Assembly: GCA_947246015.1 (NCBI GenBank) | Contig: CAMXQE010000035.1 | Location: 1 to 38,890 of the forward strand | DNA from: an uncultured Lachnospiraceae bacterium | GTDB taxonomy: Bacteria; Bacillota; Clostridia; Lachnospirales; Lachnospiraceae | Length of the DNA: 38,890 nt | Direction of reading: 5' to 3' | Shown: one piece after another, positions 6,882-14,738 of the stretch | How the letters are laid out: each line of letters begins with the position of its first letter | How positions within the stretch are numbered: the first letter of the stretch is position 1 | Notes under the pieces: generated by a model | What the model saw: the letters and a program-made list of their open reading frames with translations, nothing else | The model's database searches: none | Told to the model about the DNA's origin: nothing | Position numbers and translations under genes: made by a program

Positions 6882-6969
6882 AGACACATGGGTTCTTAAA
6901 TCTATTGTTGTTTAAGCAATGAGGCGCTAGGCATAATACCCAAAAACAGCAGAATGCGGAGGATTTGAT

Positions 6970-9057
6970 ATGAATGTTTACACAACTGACAAAATTAGAA
7001 ATGTAGTTTTGCTCGGTCATGGCGGATGCGGTAAGACGAGTCTGGTAGAGGCAATGGCATATTTATCAGGTATTACTTCCAGAATGGGGAAGGTATCTGA
7101 CGGAAATACAGTGAGTGATTTTGGGAAAGAAGAACAGAAAAGGCAGATTTCCATTTCTACGTCGGTCGTGCCGATTGAGTGGGAAGGCGTTAAGATAAAT
7201 ATTCTCGATACCCCCGGTTTCTTTGATTTTGTAGGAGAAGTGGAAGAGGCGGTAAGTGCTGCGGATGCCGCAATCATTGTCGTATCCGGTAAAGCCGGAG
7301 TGGAAGTAGGGACGGAAAAGGCATGGGAACTTTGTGAAAAGTATAAGCTGCCCCGCTTCATTTTCGTAACGGATATGGATGTGGACAATGCTTCGTTCCG
7401 TCAGGTAGTGGAAGATATGACAGCCTCTTACGGGAAGAAAATGGCTCCGTTCCATCTGCCTATCAGGGAAAATGAGAAGTTCGTGGGTTATGTCAATGTC
7501 ATTGCTGAAACGGGTCACAGATGGCAGGGTAAAGAAGTGGTAGACTGTGAAGTGCCGGAGTACAGCAAGGCGAATCTGCAGTTGTGCAGGGATACGCTGA
7601 TGGAAGCGGTAGCAGAAACAAGTGAGGAATTCATGGAGCGTTATTTCGGCGGGGAGACGTTCTCCGAGGCAGAAATAAGGGCAGCTATGCGTACCAATGT
7701 AATCGATGGTACCATTGTTCCGATGACGATGGGTTCCAGCCTGTTGTGCCAGGGTATTTATACGTTGCTGGACGATATCGTGAAATATATGCCAAGTCCG
7801 GAGAATAAGGAAATTGCGGGCATTAATCTGAAAACGAACGAGATTTTCCAGGCGAATTTTGATTTTGCGAAAGCGAAATCCGCTTATATCTTTAAGACTA
7901 TCGTAGATCCGTTTATCGGAAAATATTCTTTGGTAAAGGTATGTTCCGGCGTACTGAAAGCAGATGATATGATTTATAACAGCGATAAGGATATTGAAGA
8001 AAAGGTAAGTAAGTTATATATCCTGCAAGGGAGCAAACCTTCCGAAATCAAGGAACTCCATGCGGGAGATATCGGTGCGATTGCCAAGCTGACGGCGGCA
8101 AGGACAGGGGATACGCTGTCTACGAAGGCAACTACGATAAAATATGGAAAGACCGAAATTTCCACGCCTTATACTTATATGCGTTACCGGGCGAAGAATA
8201 AAGGGGATATCGATAAAATATCGCAATCTCTCCAGAAGATGGCGCATGAGGACCAGACATTAAAGGTTGTAAATGATGCAGAGAACAGGCAGACGCTGCT
8301 TTACGGTATGGGCGATTTGCATCTGGATGTCATTGCCAGCAGGCTGAAGAATGAGTATAAAGTGGAAGTGGAACTGACTCAGCCGAAGGTTGCATTCCGT
8401 GAGACGATTAAGAAAAATTCCGATGTGGAATACAAGTATAAAAAACAGTCCGGCGGCCATGGACAGTACGGCCATGTAAAGATGAGATTTTCACCGATCG
8501 GCGAGCTGGATAAGGCTTATGAATTCGGACAGGAGGTAGTAGGCGGTGCGGTTCCGAAGAACTTCTTCCCGGCAGTGGAGAAGGGGCTTCAGGAGTCCGT
8601 TTTGAAAGGCCCTCTTGCGGCATATCCGGTAGTCGGCGTGAAAGCCGTTTTATATGACGGTTCCTATCATCCGGTAGATTCTTCGGAAATGGCGTTTAAG
8701 ATGGCGACGATTCAGGCATTTAAGAAAGGCTTTATGGATGCCCATCCGGTACTTTTGGAGCCGATTGCTTCCTTGAAAGTAACGGTTCCGGATGCTTATA
8801 CAGGTGATGTCATGGGAGACCTGAATAAGAGAAGAGGCAGGGTGCTCGGTATGAATCCGGTTGGCGGCAAACAGGTAATAGAAGCGGATATTCCGATGAC
8901 AGGATTGTTTGGTTATTGTACGGATTTACGTTCCATGACAGGCGGCAGGGGAACTTATTCCTATGAATTTGCAAGATATGAGCAGGCTCCCGGCGATGTG
9001 CAGGAGAAGGAAGTGGCTGCAAGGGCTGCCAAGGTTGCGGAAGGCAGCGACGAGTAG
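6970..9057 (+). CDS. EF-G-like translation factor GTPase (EF-G paralogue)
   Basis: A 695-residue protein with the full EF-G domain order: GTPase domain, domain II, then domains III-V with the GHGQYGHV and GxYHPVDSSEMAFKMA regions. G1 is GHGGCGKT (16-23) and G3 is DTPGFF (80-85). The base-specificity motif, usually NKxD, reads TDMD (134-137). It resembles the EF-G2 / 'elongation factor G-like' clade rather than the housekeeping fusA, which normally sits beside rpsL, rpsG and tuf; none of those are here. It could work in ribosome recycling, antibiotic or stress response, or as a slow translocase; the sequence alone does not decide. The gene is monocistronic with its own promoter and terminator. 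Confidence 0.85.
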   Translation: MNVYTTDKIRNVVLLGHGGCGKTSLVEAMAYLSGITSRMGKVSDGNTVSDFGKEEQKRQISISTSVVPIEWEGVKINILDTPGFFDFVGEVEEAVSAADAAIIVVSGKAGVEVGTEKAWELCEKYKLPRFIFVTDMDVDNASFRQVVEDMTASYGKKMAPFHLPIRENEKFVGYVNVIAETGHRWQGKEVVDCEVPEYSKANLQLCRDTLMEAVAETSEEFMERYFGGETFSEAEIRAAMRTNVIDGTIVPMTMGSSLLCQGIYTLLDDIVKYMPSPENKEIAGINLKTNEIFQANFDFAKAKSAYIFKTIVDPFIGKYSLVKVCSGVLKADDMIYNSDKDIEEKVSKLYILQGSKPSEIKELHAGDIGAIAKLTAARTGDTLSTKATTIKYGKTEISTPYTYMRYRAKNKGDIDKISQSLQKMAHEDQTLKVVNDAENRQTLLYGMGDLHLDVIASRLKNEYKVEVELTQPKVAFRETIKKNSDVEYKYKKQSGGHGQYGHVKMRFSPIGELDKAYEFGQEVVGGAVPKNFFPAVEKGLQESVLKGPLAAYPVVGVKAVLYDGSYHPVDSSEMAFKMATIQAFKKGFMDAHPVLLEPIASLKVTVPDAYTGDVMGDLNKRRGRVLGMNPVGGKQVIEADIPMTGLFGYCTDLRSMTGGRGTYSYEFARYEQAPGDVQEKEVAARAAKVAEGSDE

Positions 9058-9131
9058 TTTGGTTTCGCGGGAAAACTATATTTTATATAGTTTCACCATA
9101 TAAATGAACTTTTTTAGAAGAAGGTAAGAAG

Positions 9132-9169
9132 ACAGGATGCTGTGTTGGGGGATATGGCATCCTGTTTTT
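9132..9169 (+). terminator. rho-independent terminator of the EF-G-like gene
   Basis: ACAGGATGC (9132-9140) pairs with GCATCCTGT (9157-9165), followed by TTTTT. An extra stem AAACTATAT/ATATAGTTT lies near 9075-9096. Confidence 0.85.
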
Positions 9170-9186
9170 CTGCGCTTTTATACGAT

Positions 9187-9248
9187 GATGCAAGTGTGAT
9201 GCAAATATGATGGTATTTTGATGCAATCGAATGATACTGTATAAATCA
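9187..9248 (+). promoter_or_regulatory. promoter overlapped by an 11-bp-phased repeat array
   Basis: GATGCAA occurs at 9187, 9198 and 9220, with GATGGTA at 9209 and an offset ATGATAC at 9231, so all units are 11 bp apart. This places the motif on one face of the helix. The last units overlap a promoter TTGATG (9218-9223), 16 bases, TATAAA, which would drive the gene at 9293. This suggests cooperative binding of a multimeric regulator; the regulator is unknown. Confidence 0.5.
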
Positions 9249-9292
9249 GAATCACGGACAGGGAATGGCTGTCCGGAGGAGGAGAAGACGGT

Positions 9293-10972
9293 ATGAAGAT
9301 TAAAGATTGGATGGGGATTGCGGTATTTGCGATGATATTTTTGACGGTCGGTTTTGACAGCAGGGCAGAAGGCAGGGAGATTGTGTTTGAAGATGAGAGC
9401 CTGAAAAAGCGGATTTGTCTTTTGCTGGGGAAGGAAGAGGAGAGTCCCTTGTACAAAGAAGAACTGGAGGCGCATAAAGGGCAGTTTTCACTAAGAGGTG
9501 ATATTTCGGTTTATAACGGAGAGGAACTGGATATTTTACGAAGCTATTTCCGGTTGGAGGATGTCAGTCAGTGGTATGTGGAATTTGCACCGGATTTGGA
9601 CGGATGGACACAGAAGCAGTTAGAAGGACTGAAAGATATGAAACGGACTGTGAGAATAAGAAGTACCGGACGAACCGTGCCAGCGGAGGTTCTGCCTTAT
9701 TTTACAGGGGCGGAAGAGCTGGAATTTGAAGTGAGGGATGTATTGGGGCAGGTTCCGGAGGGGAAGAAATTTCCGGAAAATATAAAGAGCGTAACCCTGC
9801 TTTCGTATGCATCTGCCAGATATGGGAATCTTTTGAAGTGTATGCAGGGGTCGGAGGTAAAAACACTGGAGTGTTTTTGTGACAGCTTCCTGACAACCGG
9901 ACAAAACTTCTGGCTGGATAAGGCGGCCGGGTTGGAAAAGTTGGAATACCTGGATGTGGGAAACAGCCGGATACGGGTGCGGGAAGCGGAAAAGCTGGAA
10001 GGAATGAAACTGCGGGAACTGACGGGCGTGGTGGACAAGAGTACGGAGTTGTCTTTTATAGACACGCTTTCTTCACTTGGGAAGGTGACAGGGGCGGTTG
10101 TGGAGGAGAGGAACCTGACTCCGCTGCTGGAAAAAGAAGAGCTGGGACTGCGGCTGCGTTTCTGTCAGGAGATGGCAGAATTCGAAGAAGATATTTATCC
10201 GGACGGTGTGGCGGTTATCAGTCCGGAATGGGACGCTTGTCTTGACTGGAAGGAAAAAGAGGAGGAAGCGGGAAATTTTCTTGCCATTTATCAGCGGTAT
10301 ATGGATGGGGGAAGAAAAGTGGAATGTTTTTCCGTGCGTTCCATGAAAGAACCTGAGGATACAGGCTGGTATCCTATGCGCAATGTCAGAACCTTTCTGC
10401 GGGTGACAGACGGGAAGGAGGTTTGTCTGCTGAATCCGGGAGATATGATTGACCCGGAATACGCAGTGTTTGGGGATTATCAGAGAGATAGCTTTCAATT
10501 AATCGATATTAATTTTGACGGGGTGAAGGATATTGTACTTGATAAGGGAAGTTTTGGAAACCAGGGGTTACATTTTGAGTATGGATGGATTTGGGACGGG
10601 GGACGTAGTGAATATATTTTTTCAAAATCTTATTTGAATATTTTTAATCCACGTGTGGATAGTGAGCACAAACTGGTCAGGAGCAGCTGTCGCAATGGGG
10701 CGACATCCCACAGCTGGGCGATTTACCGGTATGAAAACGGTGAATTTGTCTGCATAGGCGATTTGACCGAGGAACTACTGAGAGGGGAAGGACGGGAAAC
10801 GGTGCAGGCGCCTGCGGGAGCTGAGGTGTGGCAGTGGACTGAAACGAAATATGAAAACGGCAGGGAAGTGGAGACAAGAAGTTTTACCGTAACAGATATA
10901 CCGGGGGAGGAAACGGAATATCCGGAGGAATATTACAGGTTTTATGAGGAAGACAGTTATTGGGGAGGATGA
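9293..10972 (+). CDS. secreted protein of unknown function
   Basis: A 559-residue protein with an N-terminal signal-like segment (MKIKDWMGIAVFAMIFLTVGFDSRAEG; no lipobox cysteine). Residues ~90-290 carry irregular leucine-rich segments such as LEKLEYLDVGNSRI, suggesting a degenerate leucine-rich repeat fold. Around residue 400 there is LIDINFDGVKDIVLDKGSFG, a DxNxDGxxD calcium-loop-like sequence of the FG-GAP/VCBS kind. The exact family is not recognised. The start follows GGAGGAGGAG. The gene is monocistronic and controlled by the repeat-overlapped promoter, so it is probably a regulated surface or exported protein. An 'XAC2610-like' or exported sensor role is possible but unproven. Confidence 0.6.
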   Translation: MKIKDWMGIAVFAMIFLTVGFDSRAEGREIVFEDESLKKRICLLLGKEEESPLYKEELEAHKGQFSLRGDISVYNGEELDILRSYFRLEDVSQWYVEFAPDLDGWTQKQLEGLKDMKRTVRIRSTGRTVPAEVLPYFTGAEELEFEVRDVLGQVPEGKKFPENIKSVTLLSYASARYGNLLKCMQGSEVKTLECFCDSFLTTGQNFWLDKAAGLEKLEYLDVGNSRIRVREAEKLEGMKLRELTGVVDKSTELSFIDTLSSLGKVTGAVVEERNLTPLLEKEELGLRLRFCQEMAEFEEDIYPDGVAVISPEWDACLDWKEKEEEAGNFLAIYQRYMDGGRKVECFSVRSMKEPEDTGWYPMRNVRTFLRVTDGKEVCLLNPGDMIDPEYAVFGDYQRDSFQLIDINFDGVKDIVLDKGSFGNQGLHFEYGWIWDGGRSEYIFSKSYLNIFNPRVDSEHKLVRSSCRNGATSHSWAIYRYENGEFVCIGDLTEELLRGEGRETVQAPAGAEVWQWTETKYENGREVETRSFTVTDIPGEETEYPEEYYRFYEEDSYWGG

Positions 10973-11007
10973 GAAGTGACTTCTTTGCAAACAGGGCATA
11001 TAGATTT

Positions 11008-11035
11008 TTGACAAAACCTAAAATTAATGTATAAT
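11008..11035 (+). promoter_or_regulatory. strong sigma-A promoter of the four-gene HEPN operon
   Basis: Perfect TTGACA (11008-11013) and TATAAT (11030-11035) with a 16-base spacer. Confidence 0.8.
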
Positions 11036-11089
11036 ATAATTAGATGAGCGAAAAGAGAAAAATGAAAATCAGTTTTAGCAGGAGTTTCA

Positions 11090-11248
11090 TTGAAGGATTT
11101 TCAAATACGCGATAGAGCATTGGATTTGAATGGTACAAAAGAAGGGATTAAGTTATCAGACGGTATGCGTACTGATTATAAGGAAATAAGGAGCGATTGG
11201 GACAATATCGGAAGAATAATCAGGGGAGAAATTAAAACTTATTTTTGA
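11090..11248 (+). CDS. small protein, first of the HEPN-like operon (TTG start)
   Basis: A 52-residue polar protein (KDFQIRDRALDLNGTKEGIKLSDGMRTDYKEIRSDWDNIGRI...) that I do not recognise. TTG at 11090 has AGGAG five bases upstream. No ATG or GTG opens the frame earlier, and the frame extends back only to 11066. An overlapping 23-codon ORF from ATG 11044 lies in another frame; removing one A from the A run at 11065-11068 would join the two into a 68-residue protein, so an old frameshift is an alternative. It ends 17 bases before the next gene and is covered by the strong promoter at 11008. Confidence 0.4.
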   Translation: MKDFQIRDRALDLNGTKEGIKLSDGMRTDYKEIRSDWDNIGRIIRGEIKTYF

Positions 11249-11265
11249 CAGAGGTAGGGTAGAAA

Positions 11266-11490
11266 ATGCGCAAAGCGGATGAGAAAGAAATAAATATATG
11301 CGATTTGAAAGCTGTAAAGATAGGGTTTAATGAAAACGATTTTTTACTTATGCTGAATTGTATGGAAGACGACTGCGGAGATGGATATGCAGTGACAATT
11401 CCGATAGATGCAATGAAGCAGATAACGGATGGTTTTATAGCATGTGGAAAAGAATACCAAAAGGAATTCAATAAGGATATTGGATTTTAA
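11266..11490 (+). CDS. small protein of unknown function (HEPN-like operon)
   Basis: A 74-residue protein (MRKADEKEINICDLKAVKIGFNENDFLLML...), acidic, without membrane segments or a recognised motif. The ribosome site is GAGGTAGGG upstream, and an in-frame TAG immediately precedes the start region, fixing the N-terminus. The pattern GYAVTIPIDAMKQITDGFIACGKEYQ suggests a compact alpha/beta domain. It is the second gene of the operon and is followed by the 176-residue gene after 15 bases. Confidence 0.6.
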   Translation: MRKADEKEINICDLKAVKIGFNENDFLLMLNCMEDDCGDGYAVTIPIDAMKQITDGFIACGKEYQKEFNKDIGF

Positions 11491-11505
11491 AGAGGGTGTA
11501 ATATT

Positions 11506-12036
11506 ATGAAAAGTCCATGTATGAATATCCGGACAGCGGAGACGGAGATGCAGTCTTTTCAGGCCGCAATAACGGATATGCGGGTCAGGAGTGCCAAAAA
11601 GATTGTAAGTGACAGCGCGGCTTCAATAAGTGAATATAAGATGTTAACACTGAACATAGTGACATCATGCAAAGACAGGTACAGCCAGAACAAGATGGTT
11701 GATATGATAGAGGCATGGTCACTTAGTTTGGATAGATGTGAATGGCATAAGGAACTGATTGAATTTTGTCGGGAAAGGGATGATATTGTAAAAGCAGTGA
11801 GCACAAAAAACAATGGGCAGACAGAATTCATTATTATTATGGATGATTCTTCAACAGATACTGTGCTGGATTATAATGGTTTTGCGTTTGAATTAAGAAG
11901 AAAATATGATGAAATATATGATTTCATGGTACTGGATGTGAATACTTCCAAAGGAATAGAGCAGATGTTTGAGGATATAAATGTTTTGTACGAAAGAGGT
12001 AATCAGGATGGGGACGGTACAGGAACACAGGAATAA
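11506..12036 (+). CDS. protein of unknown function, HEPN-like partner
   Basis: A 176-residue soluble protein. The N-terminal ~60 residues are helical and Ser/Ala rich. The C-terminal half contains EFIIIMDDSSTDTVLDYNGFAFELRRKYDEIYDFMVLD, an alpha/beta segment. In it, a hydrophobic strand ending in acidic residues and a later strand FMVLD recall small partners paired with HEPN proteins (MNT-like), but no GSxxxGxxxxxSDxD nucleotidyltransferase motif is present. The last 29 bases overlap the start of the HEPN-like gene, so the two are translationally coupled. Function is unknown; a toxin-antitoxin-like or sensing role is inference. Confidence 0.55.
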   Translation: MKSPCMNIRTAETEMQSFQAAITDMRVRSAKKIVSDSAASISEYKMLTLNIVTSCKDRYSQNKMVDMIEAWSLSLDRCEWHKELIEFCRERDDIVKAVSTKNNGQTEFIIIMDDSSTDTVLDYNGFAFELRRKYDEIYDFMVLDVNTSKGIEQMFEDINVLYERGNQDGDGTGTQE

Positions 12037-12367
12037 ATATATTGAGAACAAGGAGATACTGGAGACCTTGTTTGACCCGTCCAATAAAAAGCATTGTAAT
12101 TGGATTGCGACCATATGTTTTTACACAGCGTTACATATGGTAGAGGCAAAGATGGCAAAAGAGAATAATTTCCATAGTCATAGTCATAGAGAGCGGGAAG
12201 AAATGATGTATGACAGCGGGCTGTTTAGTATGAAGGTTCTTCAGATGTATAAGCAGTTGGAAAACAATAGCAGGACGGCAAGATATTTACCGGATAATAT
12301 ACAGCCAACAATTGCGAATCAGATGCAGGTATTTGTAAAAAGGATAGAAGCGGAAGTAATTACATAA
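12008..12367 (+). CDS. HEPN-like small protein
   Basis: A 119-residue helical protein. The segment W-IATICFYTALHMVEAKMAKE followed by HSHSHREREE fits the pattern of stand-alone HEPN-like domains (Trp, FYxALHxVEA helix, then H-x-H-x(2)-R). HEPN proteins are often RNases in toxin-antitoxin or defence pairs, but a clear catalytic RxxxxH was not found, so activity is uncertain. An in-frame ATG at 11981 exists. ATG 12008, with GAGGT upstream, is preferred and overlaps the preceding gene by 29 bases. It is the last gene of the operon and is followed by a terminator. Confidence 0.5.
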   Translation: MGTVQEHRNKYIENKEILETLFDPSNKKHCNWIATICFYTALHMVEAKMAKENNFHSHSHREREEMMYDSGLFSMKVLQMYKQLENNSRTARYLPDNIQPTIANQMQVFVKRIEAEVIT

Positions 12368-12476
12368 ATTCGTTTCGGTGGTTTTAAATGTTGTGATGCC
12401 ACAGTTTAAAGCCATTCCAAAAACGCTCCAGATTACCAGAAATCCGGGGCGTTGTGTATCCGGGATGAAGGTATGG

Positions 12477-12508
12477 CGGTCAGTGTTTACAGGCACTGGC
12501 CGTTTTTT
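12477..12508 (+). terminator. terminator of the HEPN-like operon
   Basis: CGGTCAGTG (12477-12485) pairs with CACTGGCCG (12494-12502), followed by six T. A second stem of AACGC/GCGTT ends precedes it (about 12422-12454). TGYACAC copy C starts directly after the T run. Confidence 0.8.
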
Positions 12509-12574
12509 GTGCACACGGGCATCCATAGGAAATTTGTCAGCAAGGCTGACGGGTGCCCGGCGCAGGAGTAGGGG
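12509..12574 (+). repeat. TGYACAC structured repeat, copy C
   Basis: The outer stem GGGCATCC (12517-12524) with GGGTGCCC (12551-12558) has one T-G wobble. The internal ATAGGAAATTT and hairpin GTCAGC-aag-GCTGAC (12536-12550) directly abut the 3' outer strand. The tail is GGCGCAGGAGTAGGGG. Same layout as copy A with different stem bases. Confidence 0.6.
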
Positions 12575-12595
12575 AAAACTAAAACGCAAGATATA

Positions 12596-12624
12596 TTGTA
12601 TTACATGGGAAAATGGATTATAAT
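12596..12624 (+). promoter_or_regulatory. promoter of the small protein / membrane protein pair
   Basis: TTGTAT (12596-12601), 17 bases, TATAAT (12619-12624). The predicted start near 12631 leaves only a short leader before GAGGTG and the ATT at 12648. Confidence 0.65.
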
Positions 12625-12647
12625 ATGTAGAAAACAGAGGTGAAAGA

Positions 12648-12812
12648 ATTTATTTAGAACCGGATATTCCGGTAATCTGTAATGCGTCAAAACCGGGTGA
12701 AAAGAGTTGGTATTTATGGAGAATTTCCGATAAGTATACCGTAGTCGGCGGGAAAGACAAAAAGAAAAAACAGAGAAAGAGAAAAGAAGAAAGAGGAAAC
12801 AGTAAATTATGA
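12648..12812 (+). CDS. small protein with an apparent ATT start codon
   Basis: The frame encodes 54 residues (I/M-YLEPDIPVICNASKPGEKSWYLW...), with a very basic C-terminal tail rich in Lys, Arg and Glu. No ATG, GTG or TTG opens the frame before it meets a TAA; ATT 12648 is preceded by GAGGTG at five bases and by a promoter whose start is only ~17 bases away. The stop TGA (12810-12812) overlaps the ATG (12809) of the next gene, as in coupled genes. AUU initiation is known but rare (infC). A mutated ATG is the alternative. The function is not recognised. Confidence 0.45.
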   Translation: MYLEPDIPVICNASKPGEKSWYLWRISDKYTVVGGKDKKKKQRKRKEERGNSKL

Positions 12813-14458
12813 AAAAATGGGTTCGGAATCTGATGATTATTTTAGCGGCGGCGGTGGCAGCAGGTATTTATTATTACATTGCGCTTCCCGCCATCAACAT
12901 TCATTCTGCGGGTTTTTGGTTTTTTATCATTACTATCCTTGCAGTGATTATTGCGGCGTATGGAATCAGGACAGCCAGCAGGGAGTATGTGGAGTCAGAG
13001 ATATCTGAAAAGTTCGGTATCCGGTTCAACACTTACGGGCTGAAGGACAATAAGGTGCTGAAAGTGCTGGTGATGTTACTGCTGCTGGTGATTGCGGTAT
13101 ATGCGGTAGGAAGCCTGCTCTCGTCGCCGATTATCAATGCAAAGAAGTATCAGGCGCTGTTGACGATAGAAGAGAGGGAATTTACGGAGGATATCAAGGA
13201 AGTGGATTACCGGACGATTCCTTTGCTGGACAAGGATTCGGCTGCACTTTTAGGAAACCGGAAACTGGGAAGCCTGGTGGATATGGTGTCACAGTTCGAG
13301 GTGGCAAACGACTATACACAGATTAACTATCAGGGCGTGCCGGTGCGTGTAGCGCCTTTAATGTATGCCAGTCCGATTAAGTGGCTGACCAACCAGAAGG
13401 AAGGGCTTCCGGCCTATATCCTCATTAATATGGCGACGCAGGATACGGAGTGTGTGAAGCTGGAAGAAGGATTCAAATATTCCAAATCGGAATATTTTAA
13501 CCGGAATCTGTACCGCCATCTGCGGTTCAATTTCCCTACCTACATTTTCGATGACCAGATTTTCTTTGAAATCGACGAAGAAGGTGTTCCCTATTGGGTA
13601 TGTCCGGTGAAGAAATTCAACATCGGCCTGTTCGGCGGGCAGACGGTAGGCAGAGTGGTGCTCTGTAATGCCGTGACCGGAGAGTGCATTGATTATGCGG
13701 TGGAAGATGTACCGCAGTGGATTGACAAAGTATATTCAGCGGAGCTTTTAATCCAGTTGTATGACTATTCTGGAATTTTGAAAAACGGGTATTTTAACTC
13801 GGTACTGGGACAAAAGGACTGCCTGCAGTCCACCAACGGCTATAATTATATCGCCCTGGAGGATGACGTATGGGTGTACACCGGTGTCACCAGCTTAAGC
13901 GGCGACCAGTCCAACGTGGGATTCGTCCTGATGAACCAGAGAACCATGGAAACCAGATATTATAAAGTGGAGGGAGCCATCGAAGACTCTGCTATGTCTT
14001 CCGCGGAAGGACAGGTGCAGAACCTTGGATACCGCGCGACATTCCCGCTTCTTTTGAATATTGCGGATGAGCCTACTTACTTCATGGCGCTCAAGGATGC
14101 GGCGGGGCTGGTGAAAAAATATGCCATGGTCAACGTACAGAAATACCAGTGGGTAGCCATCGGGGATACCGTACAGGAGTGCGAAGGCAATTATACGCAG
14201 TTACTCAATACCAACGGCATTGTGTCTGAAAATGCAGAAATGTATAAGGAAGCATCCGGTAAAATCGTATCCATATCGCCCATCGTACTGGAGGGAACGA
14301 CCCATTATTATATCTGTCTGGAAAACAATGAAGACATTTTCGATTTAGACATGTCCGATAAAAACTTAATCGGCATTGTAAGATACCAGCTGGGAGACAT
14401 GGTGAATCTGAAATATGCCGAAGGCTACGGACTACATCAGGTTCGGGCAATAGATTAA
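12809..14458 (+). CDS. membrane-anchored protein of unknown function
   Basis: A 549-residue protein with three N-terminal membrane helices (about residues 7-27, 34-53 and 86-106), then a ~440-residue soluble region presumably outside the cell. The soluble region alternates short beta-like units (VRVAPLMYASPIKWLTNQKEGLPAYILINMAT; GQTVGRVVLCNAVTGE), consistent with repeated PepSY-like or jelly-roll folds. Similar proteins are often annotated simply as 'Tat pathway signal protein' or hypothetical in Lachnospiraceae. The start overlaps the stop of the preceding small protein by the ATGA arrangement. A long hairpin element follows 29 bases after its stop. Confidence 0.65.
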   Translation: MKKWVRNLMIILAAAVAAGIYYYIALPAINIHSAGFWFFIITILAVIIAAYGIRTASREYVESEISEKFGIRFNTYGLKDNKVLKVLVMLLLLVIAVYAVGSLLSSPIINAKKYQALLTIEEREFTEDIKEVDYRTIPLLDKDSAALLGNRKLGSLVDMVSQFEVANDYTQINYQGVPVRVAPLMYASPIKWLTNQKEGLPAYILINMATQDTECVKLEEGFKYSKSEYFNRNLYRHLRFNFPTYIFDDQIFFEIDEEGVPYWVCPVKKFNIGLFGGQTVGRVVLCNAVTGECIDYAVEDVPQWIDKVYSAELLIQLYDYSGILKNGYFNSVLGQKDCLQSTNGYNYIALEDDVWVYTGVTSLSGDQSNVGFVLMNQRTMETRYYKVEGAIEDSAMSSAEGQVQNLGYRATFPLLLNIADEPTYFMALKDAAGLVKKYAMVNVQKYQWVAIGDTVQECEGNYTQLLNTNGIVSENAEMYKEASGKIVSISPIVLEGTTHYYICLENNEDIFDLDMSDKNLIGIVRYQLGDMVNLKYAEGYGLHQVRAID

Positions 14459-14487
14459 GGCAGTAATTGGGGGATTGAACAGAGGAC

Positions 14488-14623
14488 GCGCCGGAGAGGG
14501 CAGGGTTGGCTTAAGGACGCGCTTTCGCTCGACTCCAAACGTAACGGTACTAAGTTCGTTAATACCTCACTAAGTACCGACGTTTTCCGACGGTCCTTAA
14601 TCCAACCCTGCCCTCTCCGGCGC
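14488..14623 (+). repeat. long-arm covarying hairpin element, copy 1
   Basis: The outer arms at 14488-14518 and 14593-14623 are complementary at 30 of 31 positions (C14510/T14601 mismatch). The 74-nt core begins GCGCTTTCGCTCG. It contains stem P2 AAACGT (14537-14542) / ACGTTT (14580-14585) and stem P3 CGGTACT (14545-14551) / AGTACCG (14573-14579). Copy 2 (14739-14893, opposite strand) has the same core with compensatory changes and unrelated arms. It begins 29 bases after the stop of the membrane protein gene, in sense orientation. No T run follows. Confidence 0.85.
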
Positions 14624-14738
14624 TGTGCACTGCCATAATGTAATTATGGCCTTAACAGGATAGACTATAAATGAAAACCGTACGGCTCTCATTTAGCCCG
14701 CTAAAAGCAGGCAGAAATGGATATTGGGCCGATGCACA
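14624..14738. other. spacer between the two hairpin elements
   Basis: No gene is seen. It contains the perfect stem GCCATAAT/ATTATGGC (14632-14650) and a palindrome AAATGA...CCGTACGG...TCATTT (about 14669-14694), which could terminate or insulate the convergent transcripts. Confidence 0.5.

Noticed and set aside
12378..12623. Plus-strand frame across the terminator and TGYACAC repeat
   Set aside because: It runs through a terminator stem and a structured repeat, and has no ribosome site.
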